64,000 nt of DNA from JAWHTC01 sp032586155 (GTDB lineage: Bacteria > Pseudomonadota > Alphaproteobacteria > Rhodobacterales > Rhodobacteraceae), in contig NZ_JAWHTC010000006.1 in assembly GCF_032586155.1 (NCBI RefSeq), positions 62,001 through 126,000 of the forward strand. The letters are read 5' to 3'. The translations under genes were made by a program, and so were the position numbers. This document shows, piece after piece, positions 7,863 to 17,440 of this stretch. The notes beneath the pieces were generated by a model, which was not told where the DNA came from, searched no databases, and saw only the letters and a program-made list of their open reading frames with translations. How positions within the stretch are numbered: position 1 is the first letter of the stretch; the number at the start of each line of letters is the position of its first letter.

Positions 7863-8561
7863 ATGCTAACCCGCAAACAGCTCGATCTATTGGCATTTAT
7901 TCAAAAACGGCTTCAGCGTGACGGCGTACCGCCATCGTTTGACGAGATGAAAGAGGCGCTGGACCTTCGGTCTAAATCCGGCATTCACCGTCTGATCACG
8001 GCGCTTGAGGAACGCGGCTTCATCCGCCGACTGGCGCATCGCGCACGCGCCATCGAGATTGTCAAACTGCCCGAGTCGTTGGGTGGGGAACCCACCGGGT
8101 TCCAACCCCGAGTGATCGACGGCGACCGCCCCGATGCGCCGCCCCCACCTGGCGCGATGACCGTGGAAAGCGCCGCGGCCGAATTGCCACTGATGGGCAA
8201 GATCGCCGCCGGTGTCCCGATCGAGGCGATCAGCCATGTGGAAAACAACGTGACCGTACCGCAATCCATGCTGTCAGGCAGCGGCGAGCATTACGCGCTC
8301 GAGGTCAAGGGCGATTCGATGATCGAGGCGGGGATCAACAGCGGCGACGTTGTGATCATTCGCGAGACCAACACCGCCGACAATGGCGACATCGTCGTCG
8401 CCCTCGTCGAGGATCACGAGGCCACGCTGAAACGCTTTTTCCGCAAGGGTGGCAATGCCATCGCGCTCGAAGCCGCAAACCCGGCCTATGAAACCCGCAT
8501 CCTGCCCGATGACAAGGTCAAGGTGCAGGGCAAGCTGGTTGGCCTGATCCGCACCTACTAG
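7863..8561 (+). CDS. lexA: LexA repressor, SOS regulator
   Basis: A 232-residue LexA. The N-terminal winged helix (residues 1-65) begins MLTRKQLDLLAFI. The self-cleavage site is Ala116-Gly117 in KIAAGVP, with catalytic Ser152 in KGDSMIEAGI and Lys190 in HEATLKRF. RecA-stimulated cleavage inactivates it and induces repair genes. A consensus SOS box covers its own promoter. Length is normal for alphaproteobacteria. It converges on comEC, with a 3-base gap between the two stop codons. Confidence 0.97.
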   Translation: MLTRKQLDLLAFIQKRLQRDGVPPSFDEMKEALDLRSKSGIHRLITALEERGFIRRLAHRARAIEIVKLPESLGGEPTGFQPRVIDGDRPDAPPPPGAMTVESAAAELPLMGKIAAGVPIEAISHVENNVTVPQSMLSGSGEHYALEVKGDSMIEAGINSGDVVIIRETNTADNGDIVVALVEDHEATLKRFFRKGGNAIALEAANPAYETRILPDDKVKVQGKLVGLIRTY

Positions 8562-8564
8562 CCA

Positions 8565-10592
8565 CTACCGCGCGCGTCTGCGCTGCTGATTCCACAACCG
8601 CTCGCCACTAACCTCCCGGGCGGTGACGATTCTTGGGCCTTTTCCTGTGTCCGGATAAATCGCCAGCGCACCCGAGCGGCGCAATCTGCGTGCGTCATAC
8701 ACCTCGCAAGGCAACGGGCCGTCGATGCGCTTATTGCTCACCACGACCTCTCCGGCGGTGCACACCAACCCTTGCAAAGCTGAATTCTCGGTCACGTGGC
8801 GAATTTTCCAGCTGTCGCCCACCATCGACCAGCGCGCCGCTGCCAGTTCCTGATCGACCGGATCACCATCATTCTCAAGCCAATTCCTGGCGACAAACCC
8901 TGCGCCGCGCGGTTTGCTCAGGGCTCGGCCTTTCTCAGTCAGGATTCCAACTAAGCCACCGCTACCGGCGACCAGGACCGCGGGACGCGGCGTCAGTACC
9001 CACAGTGCCATGGCAAGTATAATCGGGGCACAGCCGACAAACCGCAGCCGCCCATGCCAGATCACCACTATCAGGGCCCCGATTGCAAATAGCGGAAGAA
9101 CCGTCCAACTCGGGCTTGGCACCGCACCGCGCGTGCCTTCCAGTTCCGCAACAAAGGCGGCCACCCCAAGTATCCAGTCAACGCCAAGCCCGACGCATTT
9201 TAACGCCGGTGCCTCGAGCCCGAAAGGCAACAGGATAGCAGCCAAAAGCGCCGCCGGGATCACCAACACCCCCATAAAAGGCACCGACAACAGATTGGCA
9301 ATCAGCCCGAAATGAGAAATCTGATTAAAATGCGCCGCCGCAATCGGCGCCGTGGCCAGCCCCGCAACTGCTGAAGAAATTGCTGTAGCCGCAATCGGTC
9401 TCATCCAACCTGGCCCAAGTCCGATTTCCGCCTCGCGCAAATATCGGAAAACGGCCACCAGGGCCGTGGTGGCGGCAAAAGACATCTGAAACCCTGGCCC
9501 AAGCAGCGCCTCGGGCCAAAGCACCAGCACGATCACTGCCGCCAGCGCCACAGCCCACAAGGATATGACGCGGCGATCCGCAACCACCGCCAAGAGGGCC
9601 ACACCAACCATGACAAAGGCGCGTTCGGTGGCGATATTGCCCCCCGACAAGGCCAGGTATCCAGCAGCCACTACCAACGCCATCAAGGCCGCCAGTTTCT
9701 TCACCGGCACCCGCAGCCCCAACCCAGGCCAGAGGTTTAATCCCAGGCGAAATACAGCAAAGACGAACCCGGTCAACAACCCCATATGTAACCCGGAAAT
9801 AGCGAGCAAATGCGCAAGGTTGGTAGTGCGCAGGTTCTGCAAGGTCTCCTGCCCGATCCCGGTTCTATCTCCAGACATGATCGCAGCGGCAAAGGCCCCG
9901 GTATCGCCGGGCAGCACCGCTTGCACCCGCGCCGACAATCCCAACCGCGCTCGCAGTAGCCACTGCGCCCAACCTCCAGAAGTCTCGGGTGCGACCAGGA
10001 TCAGCAACGGTGTGCGCGAATACCCCACCGCTCCCAGTTTCTGAAACCATGCGTGACGCTGGAAGTCGAATCCGCTGGGCTCGACCGGCCCCGACGGGGG
10101 CGAAAGGTTCGCCGTTACTATCACCCGCGCACCGGGTTCTAGCGCGACTCCGCCTTCCCCGTGCAGAGAAACACGCACCCGCTCCGGTGTCCTGTCTGGG
10201 GCCACCTTCGACAGGATCACCTGATCCAAAAGTACACGCATTGCACCGCTGCCGGACCGATCAATCCCGATGACCCGCCCCTCGACCGGGCCGTAGTAAC
10301 GCCAACCCAACACAGGGTGCTGCACCACGTGTGCCCGCGTCATGGCCAGGCCGAACCCGACCGCGCCGATACAGATCGCCCACACTAATGGGACCCAGCC
10401 CGATCTCCAACGCAACGTCGCCACGACTTGTAGAAGAATAGCTATCGTCAACCAGGGCAGCCATCCAAGCCCGGGCTCAAAACCGAGTCCGAAATACAGG
10501 CCGATCCCAAACGCCAAGAAGACCGGCACCCAGGCAAACAAATGGCCTCGCTGCCGCAGCAACACCATTTCGAGACCGGCTAGACGGCGCAT
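8565..10592 (-). CDS. comEC: ComEC/Rec2 family DNA-uptake channel protein
   Basis: A polytopic inner-membrane protein of about 675 residues related to the ComEC channel, which passes single-stranded DNA during natural transformation. An N-terminal membrane region and DUF4131-like domain precede the competence core with its ISGLHMG motif near residue 260 and many hydrophobic helices. The C-terminal tail lacks the HxHxDH signature of the metallo-beta-lactamase domain found in B. subtilis ComEC, as in many proteobacterial forms. I chose the ATG at 10592, preceded by GAAGAACAAGGG; a TTG at 10631 would add 13 residues. Whether the organism is competent is unknown. Confidence 0.85.
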   Translation of the reverse strand: MRRLAGLEMVLLRQRGHLFAWVPVFLAFGIGLYFGLGFEPGLGWLPWLTIAILLQVVATLRWRSGWVPLVWAICIGAVGFGLAMTRAHVVQHPVLGWRYYGPVEGRVIGIDRSGSGAMRVLLDQVILSKVAPDRTPERVRVSLHGEGGVALEPGARVIVTANLSPPSGPVEPSGFDFQRHAWFQKLGAVGYSRTPLLILVAPETSGGWAQWLLRARLGLSARVQAVLPGDTGAFAAAIMSGDRTGIGQETLQNLRTTNLAHLLAISGLHMGLLTGFVFAVFRLGLNLWPGLGLRVPVKKLAALMALVVAAGYLALSGGNIATERAFVMVGVALLAVVADRRVISLWAVALAAVIVLVLWPEALLGPGFQMSFAATTALVAVFRYLREAEIGLGPGWMRPIAATAISSAVAGLATAPIAAAHFNQISHFGLIANLLSVPFMGVLVIPAALLAAILLPFGLEAPALKCVGLGVDWILGVAAFVAELEGTRGAVPSPSWTVLPLFAIGALIVVIWHGRLRFVGCAPIILAMALWVLTPRPAVLVAGSGGLVGILTEKGRALSKPRGAGFVARNWLENDGDPVDQELAAARWSMVGDSWKIRHVTENSALQGLVCTAGEVVVSNKRIDGPLPCEVYDARRLRRSGALAIYPDTGKGPRIVTAREVSGERLWNQQRRRAR

Positions 10593-10670
10593 CCCTTGTT
10601 CTTCCCCCGTCGGAAAGATAGACAAGCTCAAAACCTATCCCGACCATGGTTACCGAAAGATTAACGCCTG

Positions 10671-12074
10671 ATGTCCCAGCCGATCGTCACCCGTTTTGCG
10701 CCCTCACCAACCGGTTATCTCCACATTGGCGGTGCCCGCACCGCGCTGTTCAACTGGCTGTATGCCCGCGGCCGCGGCGGTAAATTCCTGTTACGCATCG
10801 AAGACACCGACCGTTCTCGCTCGACCCCCGAGGCGACCGAAGCGATCATCAAAGGTATGGAATGGCTTGGCCTTGACCATGATGGTGAAGTGATAAGCCA
10901 GTTCGAACAGGCTGCGCGCCACGCCGAGGTCGCCAACCAGATGCTCGCCGATGGCAACGCCTACAAGTGTTTCTCCACGCAAGAGGAAATCCAGGCTTTC
11001 CGCGAGGAAGCCAGGACCGAGAAGCGCTCGACCCTGTTCCAGAGCCCCTGGCGTGATGCCGATCCCAGCACCCAACCAGATGCCCCCTTTGCCATCCGGC
11101 TCAAGGCCCCACGCGAGGGGCAAACGGTGATCCGTGATCAGGTCCAGGGCGACGTGACCATCCGCAACGACCAGCTTGATGACATGATTTTGCTGCGCAG
11201 CGACGGCACCCCGGTCTACATGCTGGCCGTGGTGGTGGATGACCATGACATGGGCGTGACCCATGTGATCCGGGGAGACGACCACCTCAACAACGCCGCC
11301 CGCCAACAATTGGTTTACCAGGCAATGGGCTGGAACGTTCCGGTCTGGGCGCATATCCCGCTAATTCATGGGCCCGACGGCAAGAAGCTTTCCAAGCGCC
11401 ACGGCGCGCTTGGCGTCGAGGAATACCAGGCTATGGGTTACCCGGCAGCAGGCATGCGCAACTATCTCGCGCGGCTGGGCTGGAGCCATGGCGATGACGA
11501 GTTCTTTTCCGACGCGCAGGCGAAAGCGTGGTTCGACCTAAGCGGAATCGGCAAATCGCCGGCACGGTTCGATTTCAAGAAGCTTGAAAACATATGTGGC
11601 CAGCATATTGCAGCCACCGAAAATGCTGCACTGCTGCATGAGCTGATGGCATTTCTGGCTGCCACCGGGAAACCCGCGCTGAGTGACACAAAAGTATCAC
11701 TATTCGAAAGCGCCATGAGCGTGCTTAAAGAGCGCGCCAAGACCTTCCCGGAACTGATTGATAAAGCATCATTTATTACCAGTGACCGACCAATCCAACC
11801 GGACGAGAAGGCAGCTAAAAACCTTGACGTTGCATCCCGTGGTATACTGAATGAATTGACGCCGCATCTGCAAAATGTTAGCTGGTCCCGAGACGATCTA
11901 GAACGGGTCTTGAACCAGTTCGCCGAAAACCGAGGCACCAAATTCGGTAAGCTTGCCGGGCCCTTGCGGGCCGCCCTAGCGGGCCGCGCCGCAACCCCAA
12001 GCGTGTTTGACATGATGTTGGTGCTGGGCCGCGACGAGACAATCGCACGCCTCTCGGACGCCGCGACAGGGTAA
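10671..12074 (+). CDS. gltX: Glutamyl-tRNA synthetase
   Basis: A 467-residue class I synthetase charging tRNA-Glu. The HIGH signature appears as HIGG at residues 18-21 (PSPTGYLHIGGART) and the KMSKS loop as KLSKR near 240. The stretch around 11690-11860 is slightly richer in A and T than its surroundings. Alphaproteobacteria often carry two GluRS paralogues, one of which may serve tRNA-Gln for later amidation; which one this is cannot be told from the window. Confidence 0.95.
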   Translation: MSQPIVTRFAPSPTGYLHIGGARTALFNWLYARGRGGKFLLRIEDTDRSRSTPEATEAIIKGMEWLGLDHDGEVISQFEQAARHAEVANQMLADGNAYKCFSTQEEIQAFREEARTEKRSTLFQSPWRDADPSTQPDAPFAIRLKAPREGQTVIRDQVQGDVTIRNDQLDDMILLRSDGTPVYMLAVVVDDHDMGVTHVIRGDDHLNNAARQQLVYQAMGWNVPVWAHIPLIHGPDGKKLSKRHGALGVEEYQAMGYPAAGMRNYLARLGWSHGDDEFFSDAQAKAWFDLSGIGKSPARFDFKKLENICGQHIAATENAALLHELMAFLAATGKPALSDTKVSLFESAMSVLKERAKTFPELIDKASFITSDRPIQPDEKAAKNLDVASRGILNELTPHLQNVSWSRDDLERVLNQFAENRGTKFGKLAGPLRAALAGRAATPSVFDMMLVLGRDETIARLSDAATG

Positions 12075-12162
12075 GAAATTTACCTTCTGTTCAGCCTGTT
12101 TGAATAGGAAATACCCCGCGCCCACGCATGCGGGCCATACAGGAATTGATGGAGGAAACGCG

Positions 12163-13458
12163 ATGACGGACAGCTCGAAAACAGCCACATTGACTATTGA
12201 TGGTCAAACCTACGAGTTGCCGATGCATTCGCCAACCGCCGGTCCAGACGTGATCGATATTCGCAGGCTCTATGGTGAGGCCGGCGTGTTCACCTATGAT
12301 CCCGGCTTCACTTCGACCGCGTCCTGCGACAGCACCATCACCTTCATCGATGGCGCCAAGGGCGAACTCCTGCACCGCGGCTACCCGATCGACCAACTGG
12401 CTGGAAAATCGCATTACCTCGAAGTGTGTTATCTGCTGCTTTACGGTGAACTACCCACCGCAGCAGAACTGGAAGATTTCGAAAACACCATCACCCGTCA
12501 CACCATGATCCACGAGCAGATGCATAACTTCTTCCGTGGCTTCCGCCGGGATGCCCACCCGATGGCCACCATGGTGGGCGTGATTGGTGCGATGTCAGCC
12601 TTCTATCACGACTCGACCGATATTTCTGACCCGCGGCAGCGTGAAATCGCATCGCACCGAATGATCGCGAAGATGCCGACCATTGCCGCGATGGCCTACA
12701 AGTATTCGATCGGGCAACCGTTCGTCTACCCGCGCAACGATCTCGATTACGCGGCCAACTTCCTCTACATGTGCTTCTCGGTTCCGTCTGAGGACTATGT
12801 GGTCGACCCGATCCTGGCCCGTGCTATGGACCGTATCTTCACCCTTCATGCGGATCACGAACAGAACGCTTCGACCTCAACCGTGCGTCTGGCATCGTCG
12901 TCCGGGGCCAACCCGTTCGCCTGTATCGCCGCCGGCATCGCCTGTCTCTGGGGCCCGGCCCATGGTGGCGCCAACCAGGCCTGCCTTGAGATGCTCAAGG
13001 AAATCGGCAGCGTCGACCGAATCCCCGAATACATTGCCCGCGCCAAGGACAAGAACGACCCGTTCCGCCTGATGGGCTTTGGCCACCGGGTTTACAAGAA
13101 CTTCGATCCGCGCGCGACGGTGATGAAACAGTCCGCTGACGAGGTGCTTGACCTTCTGGGCGTCGAGAACAATCCCATCCTTCAGGTCGCCAAGGCGCTG
13201 GAACAACAAGCACTGGAAGATCCGTATTTCGCCGACAAAAAGCTGTTCCCGAACGTGGACTTCTATTCCGGCATCATTCTCGAGGCGATGGGCTTTCCGA
13301 CCTCGATGTTTACACCGATCTTTGCGCTGTCACGCACCGTAGGCTGGATTTCCCAGTGGAAGGAACAGCTGTCGGACCCGGCCCACAAGATTGGCCGTCC
13401 GAGACAGCTATACTTCGGTGAAACCGCCCGCGACTATGTCGACGTGGAAGACCGCTAA
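12163..13458 (+). CDS. gltA: Citrate synthase (type II)
   Basis: A 431-residue hexameric-type citrate synthase, condensing acetyl-CoA and oxaloacetate at the entry to the TCA cycle. HADHEQNAS begins at His229, GHRVYKNFDP has His308, and the catalytic Asp lies in NVDFYSG near 365. The start at 12163 has GGAGGAAACGCG just upstream; an in-frame ATG at 12100 lacks one. A strong terminator follows the stop. Confidence 0.96.
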   Translation: MTDSSKTATLTIDGQTYELPMHSPTAGPDVIDIRRLYGEAGVFTYDPGFTSTASCDSTITFIDGAKGELLHRGYPIDQLAGKSHYLEVCYLLLYGELPTAAELEDFENTITRHTMIHEQMHNFFRGFRRDAHPMATMVGVIGAMSAFYHDSTDISDPRQREIASHRMIAKMPTIAAMAYKYSIGQPFVYPRNDLDYAANFLYMCFSVPSEDYVVDPILARAMDRIFTLHADHEQNASTSTVRLASSSGANPFACIAAGIACLWGPAHGGANQACLEMLKEIGSVDRIPEYIARAKDKNDPFRLMGFGHRVYKNFDPRATVMKQSADEVLDLLGVENNPILQVAKALEQQALEDPYFADKKLFPNVDFYSGIILEAMGFPTSMFTPIFALSRTVGWISQWKEQLSDPAHKIGRPRQLYFGETARDYVDVEDR

Positions 13459-13463
13459 TTGAT

Positions 13464-13493
13464 AAAACGCCCCGGCCAAAGCCGGGGCGTTTT
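13464..13493 (+). terminator. Intrinsic terminator after gltA
   Basis: AAAACGCCCCGGC (13464-13476), a CAAA loop and GCCGGGGCGTTTT (13481-13493) form a perfect 13-bp stem ending in T4. It lies 5 bases after the gltA stop, and its symmetric A/T flanks would let it also stop transcripts from the other strand. The crotonase gene ends 28 bases further on. Confidence 0.9.
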
Positions 13494-13521
13494 CATTTCG
13501 TAGGTGTTGGTTTGGGCAGCT

Positions 13522-14298
13522 CTAGCGTCCTTCGAAATGGGCCGGACGTTTTTCCAAAAACGCCACAACCCCTTCCATGAAATCGCGGCTCCGCCCCGCC
13601 TTGCCCTGCAATTTCGCCTCATTGGCCAATTGCCCGTCCAGCGAATTGTCCCATGCCTCGCGAATGGCCCTCTTGGTCAGCTGGAACGCCCGCGTCGGCC
13701 CCTTGGCCAGATGCTCGGCCCGGGACCGCCAGCGCGCCTCAAACTCTTCATCTGAAACACATTCCCAAATCATGCCCCAGTCGTCGGCCTGGCGCGCGGT
13801 GATCTTGTCGGCAAAAAGCGCGGCCCCCATGGCCTTGGCCCCGCCCATGTTGCGAGGCAGCCAATAGGTGCCGCCAGCATCAGGGATCAAGCCGATCCGG
13901 GTAAAGGCCTGCAGGAAATAGGCGCTCTCAGCGGCAATCACCACATCGGCCGCCAACGCAAGATTGGCCCCTGCGCCGGCTGCAGCACCGTTAACTGCCG
14001 AAATCACCGGCAAGGAATGGTCCGAAATAGCCCGCAGCATCGGATTGTATTCATCTCTCAGCCCCCGCTCCAGATCGAGCCCACCAACGCTGGCATCCCC
14101 CAGATCCTGGCCCGAGCAGAAGGCGTTTCCGGCCCCGGTCAGCACGATCACCCGCGCGCCGTCGGTTTCCGCATGGCCCATGGCATCCGTGATCTCGGCC
14201 CGCATCTGCGCAGTCAACGCGTTCATCTTATCCGGACGGTTCAGCGTGATGACGCAGATATTGTCAGTTACGTCATAGGTGATGGCTTGGTACACCAT
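13522..14298 (-). CDS. Enoyl-CoA hydratase/isomerase family protein, PaaG-like
   Basis: A 258-residue crotonase-fold protein. The oxyanion-hole segments are AFCSGQDL (59-66) and NGAAAGAGANLALA (103-116). The two glutamates of true enoyl-CoA hydratases are not apparent at their usual places. The GLIPDAGGTYWLPR stretch instead puts Asp140 where PaaG-type ring-epoxide isomerases have their catalytic aspartate. PaaG acts in phenylacetate breakdown, but no other paa genes are present here, so the substrate is open. The gene stands alone, convergent with gltA. Confidence 0.8.
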   Translation of the reverse strand: MVYQAITYDVTDNICVITLNRPDKMNALTAQMRAEITDAMGHAETDGARVIVLTGAGNAFCSGQDLGDASVGGLDLERGLRDEYNPMLRAISDHSLPVISAVNGAAAGAGANLALAADVVIAAESAYFLQAFTRIGLIPDAGGTYWLPRNMGGAKAMGAALFADKITARQADDWGMIWECVSDEEFEARWRSRAEHLAKGPTRAFQLTKRAIREAWDNSLDGQLANEAKLQGKAGRSRDFMEGVVAFLEKRPAHFEGR

Positions 14299-14371
14299 GG
14301 CCGTGGTCTCCTGTTGCGAATGTCCATGATCCTGCCCGAAAACCCCACCCCGGCAGAAGGGAAACCCGACG

Positions 14372-14824
14372 TCACCCTTTCATGATTTCGTCAAGTCGCT
14401 TGGCTTCGTCCACGCTCAGAGCTTCTTCCCCCCGGGCCGGAATCCGGGAGCGGCGACGCAGGTAGAGCACCCCGCCAAGCGCCGCGATTACCATCATAAC
14501 CGGCCCTGCCAGATACAGCACCTTGTTCGACCCAGACGCCGTGGGCTTCAGCAGCACATATTCGCCGTAACGATCAACCAGGAAACTCATGGTCTCTTCA
14601 TTGCTGTCCCCGGCCAGCAAGCGTTCGCGTACCTCGATCCGCAGATCACGTGCCAGGTCGGCATTGGAATCGTCGATGTTCTCGTTGCGGCAGACAAGGC
14701 AGCGCAGCCCCTTGGAAATCTCGCGTGCCCGCGCTTCAAGCGCCGGGTCGTCCAGCATCTCGTCCGGTTCCACAGCCCAGACCGGGCTGGCCAGCACCAT
14801 CAAGATCAGGATCAGACGTTTCAT
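14372..14824 (-). CDS. ccmH: Cytochrome c-type biogenesis protein CcmH/CycL
   Basis: A 150-residue periplasmic thiol protein anchored by one helix near residues 100-120, with a signal peptide at 1-17. LRCLVC gives the redox pair Cys42 and Cys45, which reduces apocytochrome c before haem attachment. Its start overlaps the ccmF stop (ATGA), so the two are coupled in the haem lyase module. Confidence 0.95.
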   Translation of the reverse strand: MKRLILILMVLASPVWAVEPDEMLDDPALEARAREISKGLRCLVCRNENIDDSNADLARDLRIEVRERLLAGDSNEETMSFLVDRYGEYVLLKPTASGSNKVLYLAGPVMMVIAALGGVLYLRRRSRIPARGEEALSVDEAKRLDEIMKG

Positions 14825-16776
14825 TCTGCCGGCACTCCCACGGCTCTGGTCTTGCGCGCACCCGCGGCAACACGGTAGCGCCGGTCGCTCAAGGACAGCG
14901 CCCCGCCAAGTGCCATCAGAATCGATCCACCCCAGATCCAGTTCGCCAGCGGTTTGTAATAGGCCCGCATCGCCCAGCCGCCGCCGGCTTGCGGATCGCC
15001 GATCACAACGTAGACATCCCGCAGGAAGCCGTTGTCAATGGCGGCCTCGGTCGTGGGCTGTCCACTGACCGGATAGACCCGTTTCTCGGGGGTCAGGGTC
15101 GAGATTTCGCGACCATCCTTAGACAGGGTCACGATCGCCAAGGTCGAGATATAGTTCGCCCCCGGCAAACGCTCGACCCCATCAAGGGTGATGGTGTACC
15201 CTGCCAGATCATAGCTTTCGCCTTCCTGGACCACGCGGATATCTTCGGCCTCCCAGGCCAGCAATCCTGCAACCCCGACCATGGTCACGCCCAGCCCGGA
15301 ATGGGCCACCGTCTTGCCCCAATCGGCCCGCGGCAGACGGAACAGGCGTTTGCCGCCCGCACTGCGCGCCCACAGGTCGACCAGAGACCCCGCCACCAGC
15401 CAAGTTCCCAGCATCAGGCCAATCGGCCCTAGCCCGGATTTCTCGGTCTGAATCGCCCAAAGAAGAGCACCAACAGCCACCGCCAGGATCATAGCGGGGA
15501 TCAGTTTTCGGATCACGCGGCCCAGTCGCGCCCGTTTCCAAGGCAACATGGCGCCGATGGGGAGAACAAGCCCCAGTGCCACCATGAAAGGGGTGAAAGC
15601 CTGATTGAAGAACGGCTCGCCCACCGACAGTTTGCGGTCAAAGAACATCTCACTCACCAGCGGCCAGATCGTGCCAACAAAGACGACAAAGGCAGCGACA
15701 CCAAGAAGGATGTTGTTGACGACCAGAGCCGATTCCCGGCTGACCATGCCGAACACACCCTTCGCCTCCATCACTGATGCGCGCGCTGCGAACAGTGTCA
15801 GCGCCCCACCGACAAAGACGCACAAGATCAACAGAAGGAAGACGCCGCGCTCAGGGTCGGTCGCAAAGGCATGCACCGAGGTTATGATACCCGAACGGGT
15901 GATGAACGCTCCGATCAGCGAGAAACCGAAGGCGATGATCGCCAGCAGAACCGTCCAGCTCTTCAGGGATTCGCGTTTTTCAACAACAATAGCGGAGTGA
16001 AGAAGCGCCACCGCCACCAGCCAGGGCATGAAGGAGGCGTTTTCCACCGGGTCCCAGAACCAGAATCCACCCCAGCCCAGCTCGTAATAGGCCCACCACG
16101 ACCCCAGACCGATACCGATGGTCAGGAAAATCCACGCCGCCAGCGTCCACGGACGGACCCAACGGCCCCAGGCCGCATCGACCCGACCTTCGATCAGGGC
16201 AGCGACAGCAAAGGAAAACGCCATCGAAAGGCCCACATAACCGAGGTAAAGAAACGGCGGGTGGAAGGCGAGGCCCGGATCCTGCAACAGCGGATTCAGA
16301 CCGCGCCCGTCGAACGGTGCCACTTCGGTGCGCAGGAACGGGTTCGAAGTGAACAGGACAAAGGCCAGGAAGGCGACGCCGATCATCCCCTGAACCGCCA
16401 GGATTCGCGCGCGCAACGTAGGTGGCAGGTTGCCGCCAAACCATTGCGCCATGGCTCCAAACAAAGTGACTATGAGCACCCACAGCAGCATTGAGCCCTC
16501 GTGGTTTCCCCAAACACCGGTGACCTTGTAAAGCATCGGCTTGGCCGAGTGGCTGTTGGTCACCACCAGTTGCAGCGAGAAATCCGAAGTGATGAATGCG
16601 TACATCAAGGCGCCAAAGGCAAGCGCCACCAACAGAAATTGCGTATTAGCCGCTGGTTCCGCCACAGCCATCCAGCCGGGCCAGCGCTTGTGTGCGCCGA
16701 TGAGGGGGACCACCGCCTGAATGCAAGCGATCATGAGGGCCAAGATAAGGGCGAAATGTCCGAGTTCTGCTATCAT
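14821..16776 (-). CDS. ccmF: Haem lyase subunit CcmF
   Basis: A 651-residue polytopic membrane protein of the CcmF/CcmH haem lyase that joins haem to apocytochrome c in the periplasm. It carries the tryptophan-rich WWD domain (GWGGFWFWDPVENASF) typical of haem-handling proteins and about 15 hydrophobic segments. The ATG at 16776 gives the family N-terminus MIAELGHFALIL; the longer open frame to 16872 would overlap the holin gene. The gene follows the holin on the same strand after 73 bases and precedes ccmH with an ATGA overlap. Confidence 0.95.
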   Translation of the reverse strand: MIAELGHFALILALMIACIQAVVPLIGAHKRWPGWMAVAEPAANTQFLLVALAFGALMYAFITSDFSLQLVVTNSHSAKPMLYKVTGVWGNHEGSMLLWVLIVTLFGAMAQWFGGNLPPTLRARILAVQGMIGVAFLAFVLFTSNPFLRTEVAPFDGRGLNPLLQDPGLAFHPPFLYLGYVGLSMAFSFAVAALIEGRVDAAWGRWVRPWTLAAWIFLTIGIGLGSWWAYYELGWGGFWFWDPVENASFMPWLVAVALLHSAIVVEKRESLKSWTVLLAIIAFGFSLIGAFITRSGIITSVHAFATDPERGVFLLLILCVFVGGALTLFAARASVMEAKGVFGMVSRESALVVNNILLGVAAFVVFVGTIWPLVSEMFFDRKLSVGEPFFNQAFTPFMVALGLVLPIGAMLPWKRARLGRVIRKLIPAMILAVAVGALLWAIQTEKSGLGPIGLMLGTWLVAGSLVDLWARSAGGKRLFRLPRADWGKTVAHSGLGVTMVGVAGLLAWEAEDIRVVQEGESYDLAGYTITLDGVERLPGANYISTLAIVTLSKDGREISTLTPEKRVYPVSGQPTTEAAIDNGFLRDVYVVIGDPQAGGGWAMRAYYKPLANWIWGGSILMALGGALSLSDRRYRVAAGARKTRAVGVPAE

Positions 16777-16849
16777 AAGCCCGTTATAGGCGGGCACGCG
16801 GCAAGGTCCAATCCCAATCTTATGTCCGGCCTGTTCACTTTGTCGCGGG

Positions 16850-17440
16850 TTATCGCCCCTGATCAGCGTCACGTGCCCAATCCGCCAGCGCCGGGTTGTT
16901 GGCAGTCTCCAGACTATCCAATGTCAAAACCGCATCTGCGCCGGTACCGGCCATGGCCGGTCGCTGGGCACCGCGTTCCAGGGAGTCCAACGTCTGCAAG
17001 TTCCCCACCACCCGCGGAGTCATTGCCAGGGTGCGGGTAACATGGCGCTGGAACTCCTGCCCCTTAGCCTGATGTCGCGCGCCGAAATAGAAGCTGACAA
17101 TCGCGCCCAACAACCACCACAGCGGTTCGGGCACCAATGCAACCCCCTGCATTCGCGCGGCAAACCAAACCGGGTCAACCATGGCCGACACGAACAGCCC
17201 CAGCGTACCAAGCGCCAGGGCCGGCCGCGGCAGGCGGTTGATGGCATCCATCACCCGGTCAAACAGCCCCCGTACAGGTTGGTTGAATTCGTCACCGAAT
17301 TGGGCCAGCGCAGCACCCTGTAGCTTTACCTCCCGAGCCGAGGCAGCTTCGGCATTTTCTTGAAACACTTCGGCCGTTTCCTTCACCACGTTGCGGCCAT
17401 TGCCGAAGACCAATGTAAACGCACGTTCAATCAGCCCCAT
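16850..17440 (-). CDS. Holin of GTA type (3TM holin family)
   Basis: A 196-residue protein resembling the three-helix holins of Rhodobacterales gene transfer agents. The central part has hydrophobic segments near residues 74-92 and 105-122, with a charged N-terminus and a polar tail rich in Asp and Ala. Holins permeabilise the inner membrane so that the endolysin can reach the wall. It starts inside the last codons of the endolysin gene (10-base overlap). In Rhodobacter capsulatus the equivalent pair lies away from the main GTA cluster; here it lies between ccmE and ccmF. Assignment is by recollection of the family pattern. Confidence 0.8.
   Translation of the reverse strand: MGLIERAFTLVFGNGRNVVKETAEVFQENAEAASAREVKLQGAALAQFGDEFNQPVRGLFDRVMDAINRLPRPALALGTLGLFVSAMVDPVWFAARMQGVALVPEPLWWLLGAIVSFYFGARHQAKGQEFQRHVTRTLAMTPRVVGNLQTLDSLERGAQRPAMAGTGADAVLTLDSLETANNPALADWARDADQGR

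Noticed and set aside
6550..7896. 448-codon minus-strand open frame opposite moeA
   Set aside because: It mirrors moeA codon for codon, carries no recognisable motif, and moeA is a full-length known enzyme.
16777..16872. Longer ccmF start at 16872
   Set aside because: It would overlap the holin stop and adds 32 residues with no CcmF similarity; the ATG at 16776 begins the family N-terminus.
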